Positions 25,485-32,396 of a stretch of 50,296 bases of DNA are shown here, piece after piece. The stretch is from positions 1 through 50,296 of the forward strand of contig JAFSJF010000089.1 in assembly GCA_017439405.1 (NCBI GenBank). Direction: 5' to 3'. The position numbers and the translations under genes were made by a program. Under the pieces are notes generated by a model. The model did not search any database and was not told the DNA's origin. It was given only the letters and a program-made list of their open reading frames with translations. The stretch comes from Bacteroidales bacterium. GTDB taxonomy: Bacteria > Bacteroidota > Bacteroidia > Bacteroidales > F082. Position 1 is the first letter of the stretch. Each line of letters starts with the position of its first letter.

Positions 25485-26363
25485 ATGAGATTCCCAAAAC
25501 GCCTGATAACACAAACGCCCGAGTGCCTGACCGACCCTGTCGGACAGGTGCTCAATGTCATCATTTCGACGCTATTCGCATTGGTGTTTCTTACGGCCTA
25601 TGTTCCCTTTTCGGAGACGGCATGGTTTGAAGTGGGCAAAGGCAGCTATTTCTTCATCACGGCGGCCTTTGTGGGAGCCGGCACCATGTTTTTGGCACTC
25701 AGCCGAATGCTGATGAACTGGGTCATCCGCAAAAGCCGGCATTTCCCCTTCTGGATCTACCTATTATGGCTGTTCATCGAAATCATGATTATCGCCGTGT
25801 GCCACACGCTGATTTCCTACTTCGAAATCCGTGCCACCGACCATAGTTTCGGCTATCTCTATGCCAAAAGTGTTCTTATTACTTTTGTTGCTTTGGCGGT
25901 TCCATATACCGTTACTATTTTGGCTATCTTGTTGAAAGACACGCAACAACGCCTCATGCTCACCAAGAGCGACACGGTGGAGTCGGACGACGAGGTGATG
26001 CCCGAGCACACCGAGATCATCAACCTGATGGACAACAACGGCAACCTGAAACTGTCGGTCAAGCTCGACAACCTTTATTACATTAAGGCCGAAGACAACT
26101 ACATCAACGTGTTTTACCAACGCAGCGGCACCCTTGCGAGCTACATGCTCCGTTGCAAAATGCAGACCATCGCCGACAACTGCGTGGATTCCAGTGCTTT
26201 GATGCGTTGCCACCGCTCCTATATCGTCAACATCAACAAAGTGAGCGTCTTGCACAACGAGGCCGACGGCTTCGTCATCGACTTCGAGCGCGAAGGGCTA
26301 GAGTCGATTCCGGTTTCAAAGACTTACTCGGCGAAGGTTTTGGAGGCGTTCAATAAGAAATGA
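25485..26363 (+). CDS. Membrane-anchored LytTR-family transcription regulator
   Basis: A 292-residue regulator. The N-terminal half has four hydrophobic spans (about 20-150), so it sits in the inner membrane. The C-terminal 100 residues form a LytTR DNA-binding domain (LDNLYYIKAEDNYINVFY, then MLRCKMQTI, RCHRSYIVNINKV and IPVSKTYSAKV). There is no receiver domain, so it is a one-component membrane regulator and not a classical response regulator. Its ligand is unknown. It follows the GH16-GH20 gene on the same strand with its own promoter, so regulation of that gene is possible but not shown. A 46-base dyad right after its stop may serve as its terminator. Confidence 0.9.
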   Translation: MRFPKRLITQTPECLTDPVGQVLNVIISTLFALVFLTAYVPFSETAWFEVGKGSYFFITAAFVGAGTMFLALSRMLMNWVIRKSRHFPFWIYLLWLFIEIMIIAVCHTLISYFEIRATDHSFGYLYAKSVLITFVALAVPYTVTILAILLKDTQQRLMLTKSDTVESDDEVMPEHTEIINLMDNNGNLKLSVKLDNLYYIKAEDNYINVFYQRSGTLASYMLRCKMQTIADNCVDSSALMRCHRSYIVNINKVSVLHNEADGFVIDFEREGLESIPVSKTYSAKVLEAFNKK

Positions 26364-26370
26364 AGCCTGT

Positions 26371-26416
26371 ATAATCTGCTCAATTTGGTATTTTTTACCT
26401 AAATTGAGCAGATTAT
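26371..26416. repeat. 46-bp dyad at the 3' side of ATPase 2
   Basis: Perfect 16-base arms ataatctgctcaattt and aaattgagcagattat surround a 14-base T-rich spacer. It is nearly identical to the dyad at 27888-27933; only two spacer bases differ. It lies between the ends of the LytTR gene and ATPase 2. Confidence 0.85.
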
Positions 26417-26430
26417 GATTTTATAAATCA

Positions 26431-27843
26431 CTATATAAACAACTCATTTACAGTGATTTCATTCTGAATATTACCTGCATATTCATTGCGTACCAATCCG
26501 CATGGTGTGACCAAGGTGATGAAGATGGATTTTCGCTTGGGAAGAACCTCATGCAGTCTGTTTTTCCTGTGTTTCAGTCGTCTGTCTTCGGCCAATGTGA
26601 GTCGGTATTCCTCATCGGAGAACTTCATCTCACAAAGGTTGGCCACATGGTCGTCGCGGTCGATGACCATATCGATTTGTGCGCCAGAAAAGCCCTCTGA
26701 AGCCTCAACCTGCCATGCAAAGACATTGGTCTGCACCCCAGTGATGCCCAATGCCTGCTTCAGCTGCGCAACATGCTGAAAACACACTCGCTCGAAGGCC
26801 AAACCGTTCCAAGCGTTATAAGTCGGTGTGTCGAGGCTGTGCATCCAAAAATCAGGGTCGTTGGTCTTGTTTTCTTGAACGAACTTGAAATGGAACAGGG
26901 TGAAATTGTCCATCAACTGGTAGATCGCCTTATATTGTGCACTGCCGATAGCCCTGTATTTCCTAATGAACCCACAATGTTCAAGGTCGCCGAGAATCTT
27001 GCTCAACTTGCCGTTGTTGGTGATTTTCCCTTTTTCAATCAATTCCTCACGGGTCATGCCTATCTTGACCCGCCCCAACACTGTCACCACTTTGATATAG
27101 TCTTCGGGCGAGCGGAACAAGGAATCATACAGCTCGTCAAATTCAGAGTGCAAACGGCCCGTCGGATTAAAAACCAGTTGGTCAATGTTTTGGTCGATGC
27201 TCAATCCTTTCTTCAGCAACGACCAATAATACGGCACACCGCCGAACACCATGTAACCCTTGATGATGGCATAACGGTCGAAAGCCAGTTTCATGCTTTT
27301 GGCATATCGTTCACATTCGTTTAGGGTAAACGGCTGAAGTTGTATCTGCCGCGTTACCCGATTGTGCAGTCCGCCGTGGTTCTTGATGATTTTGTTGATG
27401 ATCCACGAAGTGGCCGAACCGCAAACGATGAGCAACACATCCTTTCGCGCCGAGGCCATGTTGTTCCAGAAATATTCCAAAGCTGAGACGAAAAAGGAAC
27501 GGGGCGTGTCCATCCAAGGCATTTCGTCGATGAAAACCACCTTGCGTTTCCTGCGCGATGCCTTGATGAGTTCGTTGAGCATGGCGAAGGCATCCAACCA
27601 CGATTCGGGAATCTTTTCGCCTTTCCAACCACAGTTTTTCAGCGAGGCGAACCAAGCCTCAAGCTGTTTCTCCATCGGTGCATGAGAGTTGCCGGAATGT
27701 TGGAAGGTGAAATGGTAGTCGAATGTCTCCCTGACAAGAAACGTCTTGCCAATGCGCCGACGACCATACACAGCCACAAATTCCGAATAATCAGATTGAT
27801 ACGCATCCAACAATTCCTGTCTTTCCTTGTCTCTTCCTATCAT
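26431..27843 (-). CDS. P-loop ATPase with DUF234-like nuclease-like domain (ATPase 2)
   Basis: A 470-residue protein of the archaeal-ATPase/DUF234 type. Walker A GRRRIGKT is at residues 27-34 and Walker B VVFIDEMPW has D106/E107. A winged-helix-like part (about 250-300; GMTREELIEKGKITNNGKL) precedes a C-terminal domain with an intact D...ExK signature of the PD-(D/E)XK superfamily: D391 in QIDMVIDRDD and E405-M-K407. Unlike ATPases 1 and 3, it could therefore still cut or bind DNA ends. Family function is not established. It stands alone, with a TATCTTTG promoter box at 27865-27872, and is bracketed by two near-identical 46-base dyads, forming a 1.56-kb cassette (26371-27933). Confidence 0.85.
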   Translation of the reverse strand: MIGRDKERQELLDAYQSDYSEFVAVYGRRRIGKTFLVRETFDYHFTFQHSGNSHAPMEKQLEAWFASLKNCGWKGEKIPESWLDAFAMLNELIKASRRKRKVVFIDEMPWMDTPRSFFVSALEYFWNNMASARKDVLLIVCGSATSWIINKIIKNHGGLHNRVTRQIQLQPFTLNECERYAKSMKLAFDRYAIIKGYMVFGGVPYYWSLLKKGLSIDQNIDQLVFNPTGRLHSEFDELYDSLFRSPEDYIKVVTVLGRVKIGMTREELIEKGKITNNGKLSKILGDLEHCGFIRKYRAIGSAQYKAIYQLMDNFTLFHFKFVQENKTNDPDFWMHSLDTPTYNAWNGLAFERVCFQHVAQLKQALGITGVQTNVFAWQVEASEGFSGAQIDMVIDRDDHVANLCEMKFSDEEYRLTLAEDRRLKHRKNRLHEVLPKRKSIFITLVTPCGLVRNEYAGNIQNEITVNELFI

Positions 27844-27864
27844 TTTTCAAGTGTTTTACAGCCG

Positions 27865-27933
27865 CAAAGATAGTAAAAATGAAAATTATAATCTGCTCAA
27901 TTTTGTATTTTTTACCCAAATTGAGCAGATTAT
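27865..27933 (-). promoter_or_regulatory. Promoter and operator-like dyad of ATPase 2
   Basis: A TATCTTTG -7 box (27865-27872) lies 21 bases before the ATG. Just upstream, covering the -33 region, is the second 46-base dyad (27888-27933), with the same 16-base arms as at 26371-26416. Confidence 0.7.
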
Positions 27934-27939
27934 AACTGA

Positions 27940-27966
27940 GAATGCCTCGCAAAACGCGAGGCATTC
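27940..27966. terminator. Strong hairpin downstream of fabG
   Basis: An 11-bp perfect stem (gaatgcctcgc with gcgaggcattc) and 5-base loop lie between the fab operon end and the ATPase 2 promoter. No clear T tract follows on the minus strand, so termination is probable, not certain. Confidence 0.45.
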
Positions 27967-28033
27967 CCTTCTGCTATCGTTTTCAAATATGTTTTTCTGA
28001 TACAAGCCCGCGTCCGTAGGACGCAACTGCCTT

Positions 28034-28072
28034 AACCGTGGGTCGCGACCTACGGCAACACCTCGGCAGGCA
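28034..28072. repeat. Dispersed palindromic repeat, copy 2
   Basis: Copy of the 2583-2621 element: near-palindrome ccgtgggtcgcgacctacgg plus the cacctcggcaggca tail. It is preceded here by a further short palindrome, gcgtccgtaggacgc. Confidence 0.8.
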
Positions 28073-28094
28073 GTCCCGCGTCCCGTGTCAAAAA

Positions 28095-28841
28095 TCAGCA
28101 ATTCATGCCACCGCAGCAGTGGATCACCTGACCCGTCACATACGACGAGAGGTCGCTGGCGAGGAACAGGGCCACGTTGGCCACATCCTCGGGCGTACCG
28201 CCGCGACGCAACGGAATCAGGCTTTCCCATGCCTTGCGCACGTCGTCGGGAAGGGCATCGGTCATGGCGGTGATGATGAAGCCAGGGGCGATGGCGTTGT
28301 GGCGGATGCCGCGCACACCCATCTCCTTGGCCGCACTCTTCGTGAAGCCGATGATGCCGGCCTTCGAGGCGCTGTAGTTGCACTGGTTGGCATTGCCCGA
28401 AACGCCCACCACCGAGCTCATGTTGATGACGCTGCCGCCGGCCTGCTTCCACATGACGGGTTGCACGGCCTTGGTGAAGTTGAACACCGACTTGAGGTTC
28501 ACGTTGATGACGGCGTCCCACTGCTCCTCGGTCATGCGCTTCAGCGCGGTGTCCTTGGTGATGCCCGCGTTGTTCACGAGGATGTCGATGCGACCGAAGT
28601 CCTTCACGATTTCATCGACCACCTTGTGGGTTTCCTCGAAGTTAGCAGCGTTGGAAGCATAAGCCTTGACCTTCACGCCAAGGGCTTGCAGTTCCTTTTC
28701 CGTTTCCATGACGACATCGTTCAGGGCGATGTCGGTGAAGGCGATGTTGCAGCCTTCTTGGGCAAAGCGCAGAGCGATGGCCTTGCCGATGCCGCGACCG
28801 GCTCCCGTAATCAGAGCCACTTTATTTTCCAGAAGTTTCAT
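28095..28841 (-). CDS. fabG: 3-oxoacyl-[acyl-carrier-protein] reductase
   Basis: FabG reduces 3-oxoacyl-ACP with NADPH in each round of type II fatty-acid synthesis. The 248-residue short-chain dehydrogenase has the cofactor loop TGAGRGIGKA near residue 14, NNAG near 91 and the catalytic Ser, Tyr and Lys (NMSSVVG, then CNYSASKAG near 155-159). The C-terminus GQVIHCCGGMNC contains three cysteines where typical FabG ends VDGGM. It is the last gene of the fabH-F-Z-acpP-G operon; the 163-bp palindromic element lies between it and acpP. Confidence 0.93.
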   Translation of the reverse strand: MKLLENKVALITGAGRGIGKAIALRFAQEGCNIAFTDIALNDVVMETEKELQALGVKVKAYASNAANFEETHKVVDEIVKDFGRIDILVNNAGITKDTALKRMTEEQWDAVINVNLKSVFNFTKAVQPVMWKQAGGSVINMSSVVGVSGNANQCNYSASKAGIIGFTKSAAKEMGVRGIRHNAIAPGFIITAMTDALPDDVRKAWESLIPLRRGGTPEDVANVALFLASDLSSYVTGQVIHCCGGMNC

Positions 28842-28891
28842 TTTCGTGTGATTTAAGATTTGAAGATTTAAGATTCAAAGATTTAATATTT

Positions 28892-29054
28892 AACTACGAA
28901 TGACACGAATGTAACGAATTATTCCCAATTGAATTATGCAACTTCGTTGCATATTGATACGAATGGTTTCAGTTGAAACTAATTCGTATAAATCCGCAGC
29001 CTTGGCTGCAAAATTCGCATATCTGTATTCGTAAAATTCGTTCAATTCGTAGTT
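28892..29054. repeat. Large palindromic intergenic element, copy 2
   Basis: Begins aactacgaatgacacgaat and ends ttcaattcgtagtt, overlapping the acpP stop codon by two bases. It contains the hairpins gcaacttcgttgc and gcagccttggctgc; the second is shared with the copy at 37402. It lies within the fab operon. Confidence 0.85.
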
Positions 29055-29289
29055 ATTTTACACAATGTTCAATCAGCTTGTACAAGTCACCGACGGTCTT
29101 CACGTTGGCGGTGTCGGCCTCGGTGAACTTGATGTTGAATTCGCGCTCAAGCAACATGGAAAGCTCCACGAAGTCGAGCGAGTCGGCACCCAGGTCGTTG
29201 AAGAAATTCTTGTCCTCGGTGACTTCGCTTTCGGCGACTTTCAGCTTGGAAGCAACCAATGCCCTTGTCTTGTCTTGGATGGTAGCCAT
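29053..29289 (-). CDS. acpP: Acyl carrier protein
   Basis: A small acidic carrier (78 aa) that tethers the growing acyl chain through 4'-phosphopantetheine on the serine of the DSL motif (LGADSLDFVELSM, about residue 38). Helices II and III and overall length match bacterial ACPs. It sits between fabZ and fabG and not in the common acpP-fabF pair, so it may be a second carrier dedicated to this gene set; other ACPs cannot be judged from this window. Confidence 0.95.
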   Translation of the reverse strand: MATIQDKTRALVASKLKVAESEVTEDKNFFNDLGADSLDFVELSMLLEREFNIKFTEADTANVKTVGDLYKLIEHCVK

Positions 29290-29300
29290 AGTCTCGGTTT

Positions 29301-29729
29301 TTACTTGTTTCTCGTATCAGGCAGCAAGGCGAAGGAAAGCTCGCCCCTGACGCACATCTTGCCACCGACGCTGAGCACGGCAGAGCAGATATAGATGTTG
29401 CGCATGTGATAAGTCAGCGTGGCTTCCACCTCGACGGTGTCGCCGGGTTTCACGCTGTTCTTGAAGCGCACCTTGTCGATGCCCGTGTAGAAGGTCAGCT
29501 TGCCGATGAGGTCGTCCTTCATCAGCAGGGCGCACGATTGGGCCATGATTTCGCAAAGGATGACGCCCGGCACTACGGGTTCGCCCGGAAAATGGCCTTG
29601 CAGGAAGAACTCCTCGCCCGTCACATGGTACTTGCTGTGGGCCACATGGTTCTCGTCGAGGGTCATCTCATCGACCAAGAGCATAGGCTCGCGGTGCGGG
29701 AGATACTGTTTGATTTCGTCTCTGTTCAT
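29301..29729 (-). CDS. fabZ: 3-hydroxyacyl-ACP dehydratase, FabZ-like
   Basis: Removes water from 3-hydroxyacyl-ACP to give trans-2-enoyl-ACP. The start at 29729 (MNRDEIKQYLPHREPMLLVD) matches the family; the frame extends upstream through low-complexity codons that are unlikely to be translated. The 142-residue hot-dog-fold protein shows the catalytic histidine in GHFPGEPVVPGV and the glutamate a little later in CEIMAQ. It lies between fabF and acpP; the GC-rich palindromic element separates it from fabF. Confidence 0.9.
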   Translation of the reverse strand: MNRDEIKQYLPHREPMLLVDEMTLDENHVAHSKYHVTGEEFFLQGHFPGEPVVPGVILCEIMAQSCALLMKDDLIGKLTFYTGIDKVRFKNSVKPGDTVEVEATLTYHMRNIYICSAVLSVGGKMCVRGELSFALLPDTRNK

Positions 29730-29795
29730 ATTGTTGAATTGTTGTATGTTGAATCGTTTAATTGTTTGTTTTTCAGTTTGGGTCTTTTTACTCTC

Positions 29796-29890
29796 CTGCC
29801 CTTTGGGCACCCCCTCAAGAGGGGGACGACTATCGGACGCAAGTTCTGCGCCGCTTTGCGCGTCCCCCTTTTAAGGGGGCAGGGGGATTC
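29796..29890. repeat. GC-rich palindromic element, copy 2
   Basis: Nested C/G-run stems (cccccttttaaggggg at the right end) enclose a central ctatcggacgcaagttctgc block shared with 6426-6578. It is located between fabF and fabZ inside the operon. Confidence 0.75.
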
Positions 29891-29894
29891 AAAC

Positions 29895-31133
29895 TCACCT
29901 TACTTTACGAATCGCCAGGCAAGCATTATGTCCGCCAAAGCCGAAGGAGTTGGAGATGGCGATGTCCAAGTTGGCTTTCACGGCTTCGTTAGGCGTGTAG
30001 TTCAGGTCGCACTCGGGGTCGGGCTCGTCCAAGCCGATGGTGGGCGGGATGATGCCGTTGTTCAGTGTCATCACGCTGATAATGAGTTCGATGGCACCAG
30101 CGGCGCCGAGGGCGTGACCCATCTCCGACTTCGTCGAGCTGATGTGCGCCTTGCCGGCTTCCTCTTCGCCCATCGCAATCTTGATGGCGCGGGTCTCGCC
30201 GCTGTCGTTCATCGGCGTACCCGTGCCGTGCGCATTGATGTAGAGGCTCTCGCCGACCTTGAATTGGGCCTCGTCGAGGGCTTGCTTGATGGCCAGGCTC
30301 TGGGTGGTGCCGTCGGGGCGAGGGGCGGTGTTGTGGTAGGCATCGCACGAGTTGCCATAACCGCACAGTTCAGCATAAATCTTCGCGCCGCGAGCCTTGG
30401 CGTGTTCGTATTCCTCAAGGAGGACGATGCCAGCACCCTCGGCGATGACGAAGCCGCCACGGTTCTTGTTGAATGGCAAAGATGCATATTTCGGGTCTTC
30501 CGACTTGGTCAGAGCTTTGCAGTTGGCGAAAGCGGCGATGGAAACGGGATTGATGCCCGCCTCGGTACCACCTGCGATGATGGCGTCGGCATAGCCGTGC
30601 TTGACGGCTCGATAAGCCTCGCCGATGGAGTTGGTTCCCGTGGAACAGGCCGTCACGATAGGCAGGCTGGGGCCTTGCGCGTTATACTTGATGGCCACGC
30701 TGCCCGAAGCCATGTTGCCGATCATCGTCGGGATCATCAAAGGCGAAATCCAGCGTGCGCCTTCGTCGTAGAACTTCTTGACCTCGCGCAAGATGGTGTC
30801 GAAGCCGCCGATGCCGGAGCCGACGTAAACGCCCAAGCGCGTCGGGTCCATTTGCAGGTCCTCGTTGTCTTTCATGGCTTGGTGGGCCGCTGCCATGGCG
30901 TAGATGGCGAAACGGTCGTTGCGCTTGACAAAGCCTTTGTCCACTCCACTTGCCTCAGCGTCAAAGCCTTTCAACTCAGCCGCGATTTTGACGGGCAGGT
31001 CGTTGGTGTCGAACGACTTGATGAAGTCGATGCCACAATAGCCTTTCATCAGGTTGTCCCAAATGGTCGGCAGGTCGTTGCCAATCGGCGAAACAGCACC
31101 CATGCCAGTGATTACTACTCTTCTGTTTTCCAT
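29895..31133 (-). CDS. fabF: 3-oxoacyl-ACP synthase II
   Basis: Elongating condensing enzyme of type II fatty-acid synthesis. The start at 31133 (MENRRVVITGMGAVSPIGND) is the family start; the upstream extension is not. The 412-residue thiolase-fold protein has the catalytic cysteine in TACSTGTNSIGEAYRA, the first histidine in NAHGTGTPMND, and the lysine and second histidine in SSTKSEMGHALGAAG. It follows fabH by 80 bases in the same direction. Confidence 0.95.
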   Translation of the reverse strand: MENRRVVITGMGAVSPIGNDLPTIWDNLMKGYCGIDFIKSFDTNDLPVKIAAELKGFDAEASGVDKGFVKRNDRFAIYAMAAAHQAMKDNEDLQMDPTRLGVYVGSGIGGFDTILREVKKFYDEGARWISPLMIPTMIGNMASGSVAIKYNAQGPSLPIVTACSTGTNSIGEAYRAVKHGYADAIIAGGTEAGINPVSIAAFANCKALTKSEDPKYASLPFNKNRGGFVIAEGAGIVLLEEYEHAKARGAKIYAELCGYGNSCDAYHNTAPRPDGTTQSLAIKQALDEAQFKVGESLYINAHGTGTPMNDSGETRAIKIAMGEEEAGKAHISSTKSEMGHALGAAGAIELIISVMTLNNGIIPPTIGLDEPDPECDLNYTPNEAVKANLDIAISNSFGFGGHNACLAIRKVR

Positions 31134-31213
31134 ATTTGTTGATTGTTTCTTTTTACTAGATTTTGTTCGGCTGCCACGATGTGACAGCCCTACAATTGTC
31201 AACTATTAACTGA

Positions 31214-32167
31214 TTATAACTCCCATTCCCAGAGGCAAGCCGCTGAGACGAATCCTGCGCCGAAGGCACTCATCACAATCTTTTGGCCGGCCTTGATTTT
31301 GTTGTCAGCAAGCATCTCATCAAGCATGATTGGGATGCTAGCCGAAGAGGTGTTGCCGTATTTTTCGATGACGGTGGGGTATTTTGCGCATGGACCTCCT
31401 ACGATATTGCGGATGCCCTCGATGATGCGCTTGTTGGCCTGATGGAGCATGAACCAGTCGATGTCGTCGTACGTCAAGTCGTTGCGTTTCAGCAAGGTAT
31501 TGATGTCTTTTGCCGACTCGGTGACGGCGGTCTTGAACAGTTCCTTGCCTTTCATCACTAAAGGCTGCCCAACGATGTATTTCTCCTCGAAAGGCGTGGT
31601 TTCCATGCCTCTTTCGTAATACAGCACGTTGCGGTCGCTGATCATGGTGAGTTTCACGTCCTTGAAGGCGTTGCCTTCGGTCAAGACCACCGCGCCGGCG
31701 CCGTCGCCGAAGAGCACGCTACAGTCGCGTTCCTTCCAGTTGCAGTATTTGGTAGGTTCCTCGGCACACAATATTAATATGTTCTTTGCGTGGCCGGCTT
31801 TCATCATGCCGTCGGCGAGCATCAGTGCGTTGACGAAGCCAGCGCAAGCCACGTTGATGTCGAGGCCGGCACAGGTGAGTCCGATGCGCTTCTGCACGAT
31901 GCAACTCAATCCTGGAGTGACATGGCGATTGGCCACGTTCGAGACCAAGAGGAAATCAATCTGATCGGGACGCAAGCCCGAAGCCTTGATGGCATTGACG
32001 GCGGCATCAACGGCTATGTCGTATAAGTCTTCAGTAGATAATAAGTGTCGCGCCTGGATGCCCGTGCGCGTGGTGATCCATTCGTCGCTTGTGTCCAAAA
32101 ACTTGGCCAAGTCGTCGTTGGTCACCGTCAAGGCGGGCAGTGCGCTTCCTGTTCCGATTATTTTCAT
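31214..32167 (-). CDS. fabH: 3-oxoacyl-ACP synthase III
   Basis: Initiates chain synthesis by condensing a short acyl-CoA with malonyl-ACP. Start chosen at 32167 (MKIIGTGSALPALTVTNDDL); the 23 codons before it overlap the promoter box at 32215-32222 and are not credible. The 317-residue protein shows the catalytic triad: cysteine in NVACAGF, histidine in MLHQANKRI and asparagine in YGNTSSASIP. It is the first gene of the operon fabH-fabF-fabZ-acpP-fabG. No enoyl reductase (FabI/K/V) and no malonyl transferase (FabD) lies with them. Confidence 0.93.
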   Translation of the reverse strand: MKIIGTGSALPALTVTNDDLAKFLDTSDEWITTRTGIQARHLLSTEDLYDIAVDAAVNAIKASGLRPDQIDFLLVSNVANRHVTPGLSCIVQKRIGLTCAGLDINVACAGFVNALMLADGMMKAGHAKNILILCAEEPTKYCNWKERDCSVLFGDGAGAVVLTEGNAFKDVKLTMISDRNVLYYERGMETTPFEEKYIVGQPLVMKGKELFKTAVTESAKDINTLLKRNDLTYDDIDWFMLHQANKRIIEGIRNIVGGPCAKYPTVIEKYGNTSSASIPIMLDEMLADNKIKAGQKIVMSAFGAGFVSAACLWEWEL

Positions 32168-32214
32168 TTTGATTCGGTTAAAATTAAAAACTCGTTTTCG
32201 GTTGTAAAACGCTG

Positions 32215-32222
32215 CAAAAGTA
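32215..32222 (-). promoter_or_regulatory. -7 promoter box of the fab operon
   Basis: TACTTTTG on the minus strand, 47 bases before the fabH start. It matches TAnnTTTG. Confidence 0.6.
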
Positions 32223-32335
32223 CAGCTTCGTACCATGCCCCGTGGAAAATGTGCCGAATACGGGCCGAATGTGGCGAAAATCCCGTATTTGGGGTGAAAT
32301 TCGGGCTTTTTTGGGGCGAAAATCCGGATATAAAC

Positions 32336-32365
32336 AAAAAAAGACGCAAAAAAATGCGTCTTTTT
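32336..32365 (-). terminator. Rho-independent terminator after the outer-membrane barrel gene
   Basis: An 11-bp stem (aaaaagacgca with tgcgtcttttt) with a 6-base loop and a T run on the minus strand, 32 bases past the stop of the barrel gene. Confidence 0.8.
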
Positions 32366-32396
32366 GGTGAAAATAATGGGGGATTAGGAGGGCTTT

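Noticed and set aside
26371-27933. ATPase 2 cassette as an insertion sequence
   Set aside because: No transposase or target-site duplication is visible; only the bracketing dyads support mobility, so it is listed as a hypothesis instead.
29406-31142. Long plus-strand open frame opposite fabZ-fabF
   Set aside because: A shadow of the condensing-enzyme gene, whose catalytic residues are all intact on the minus strand.
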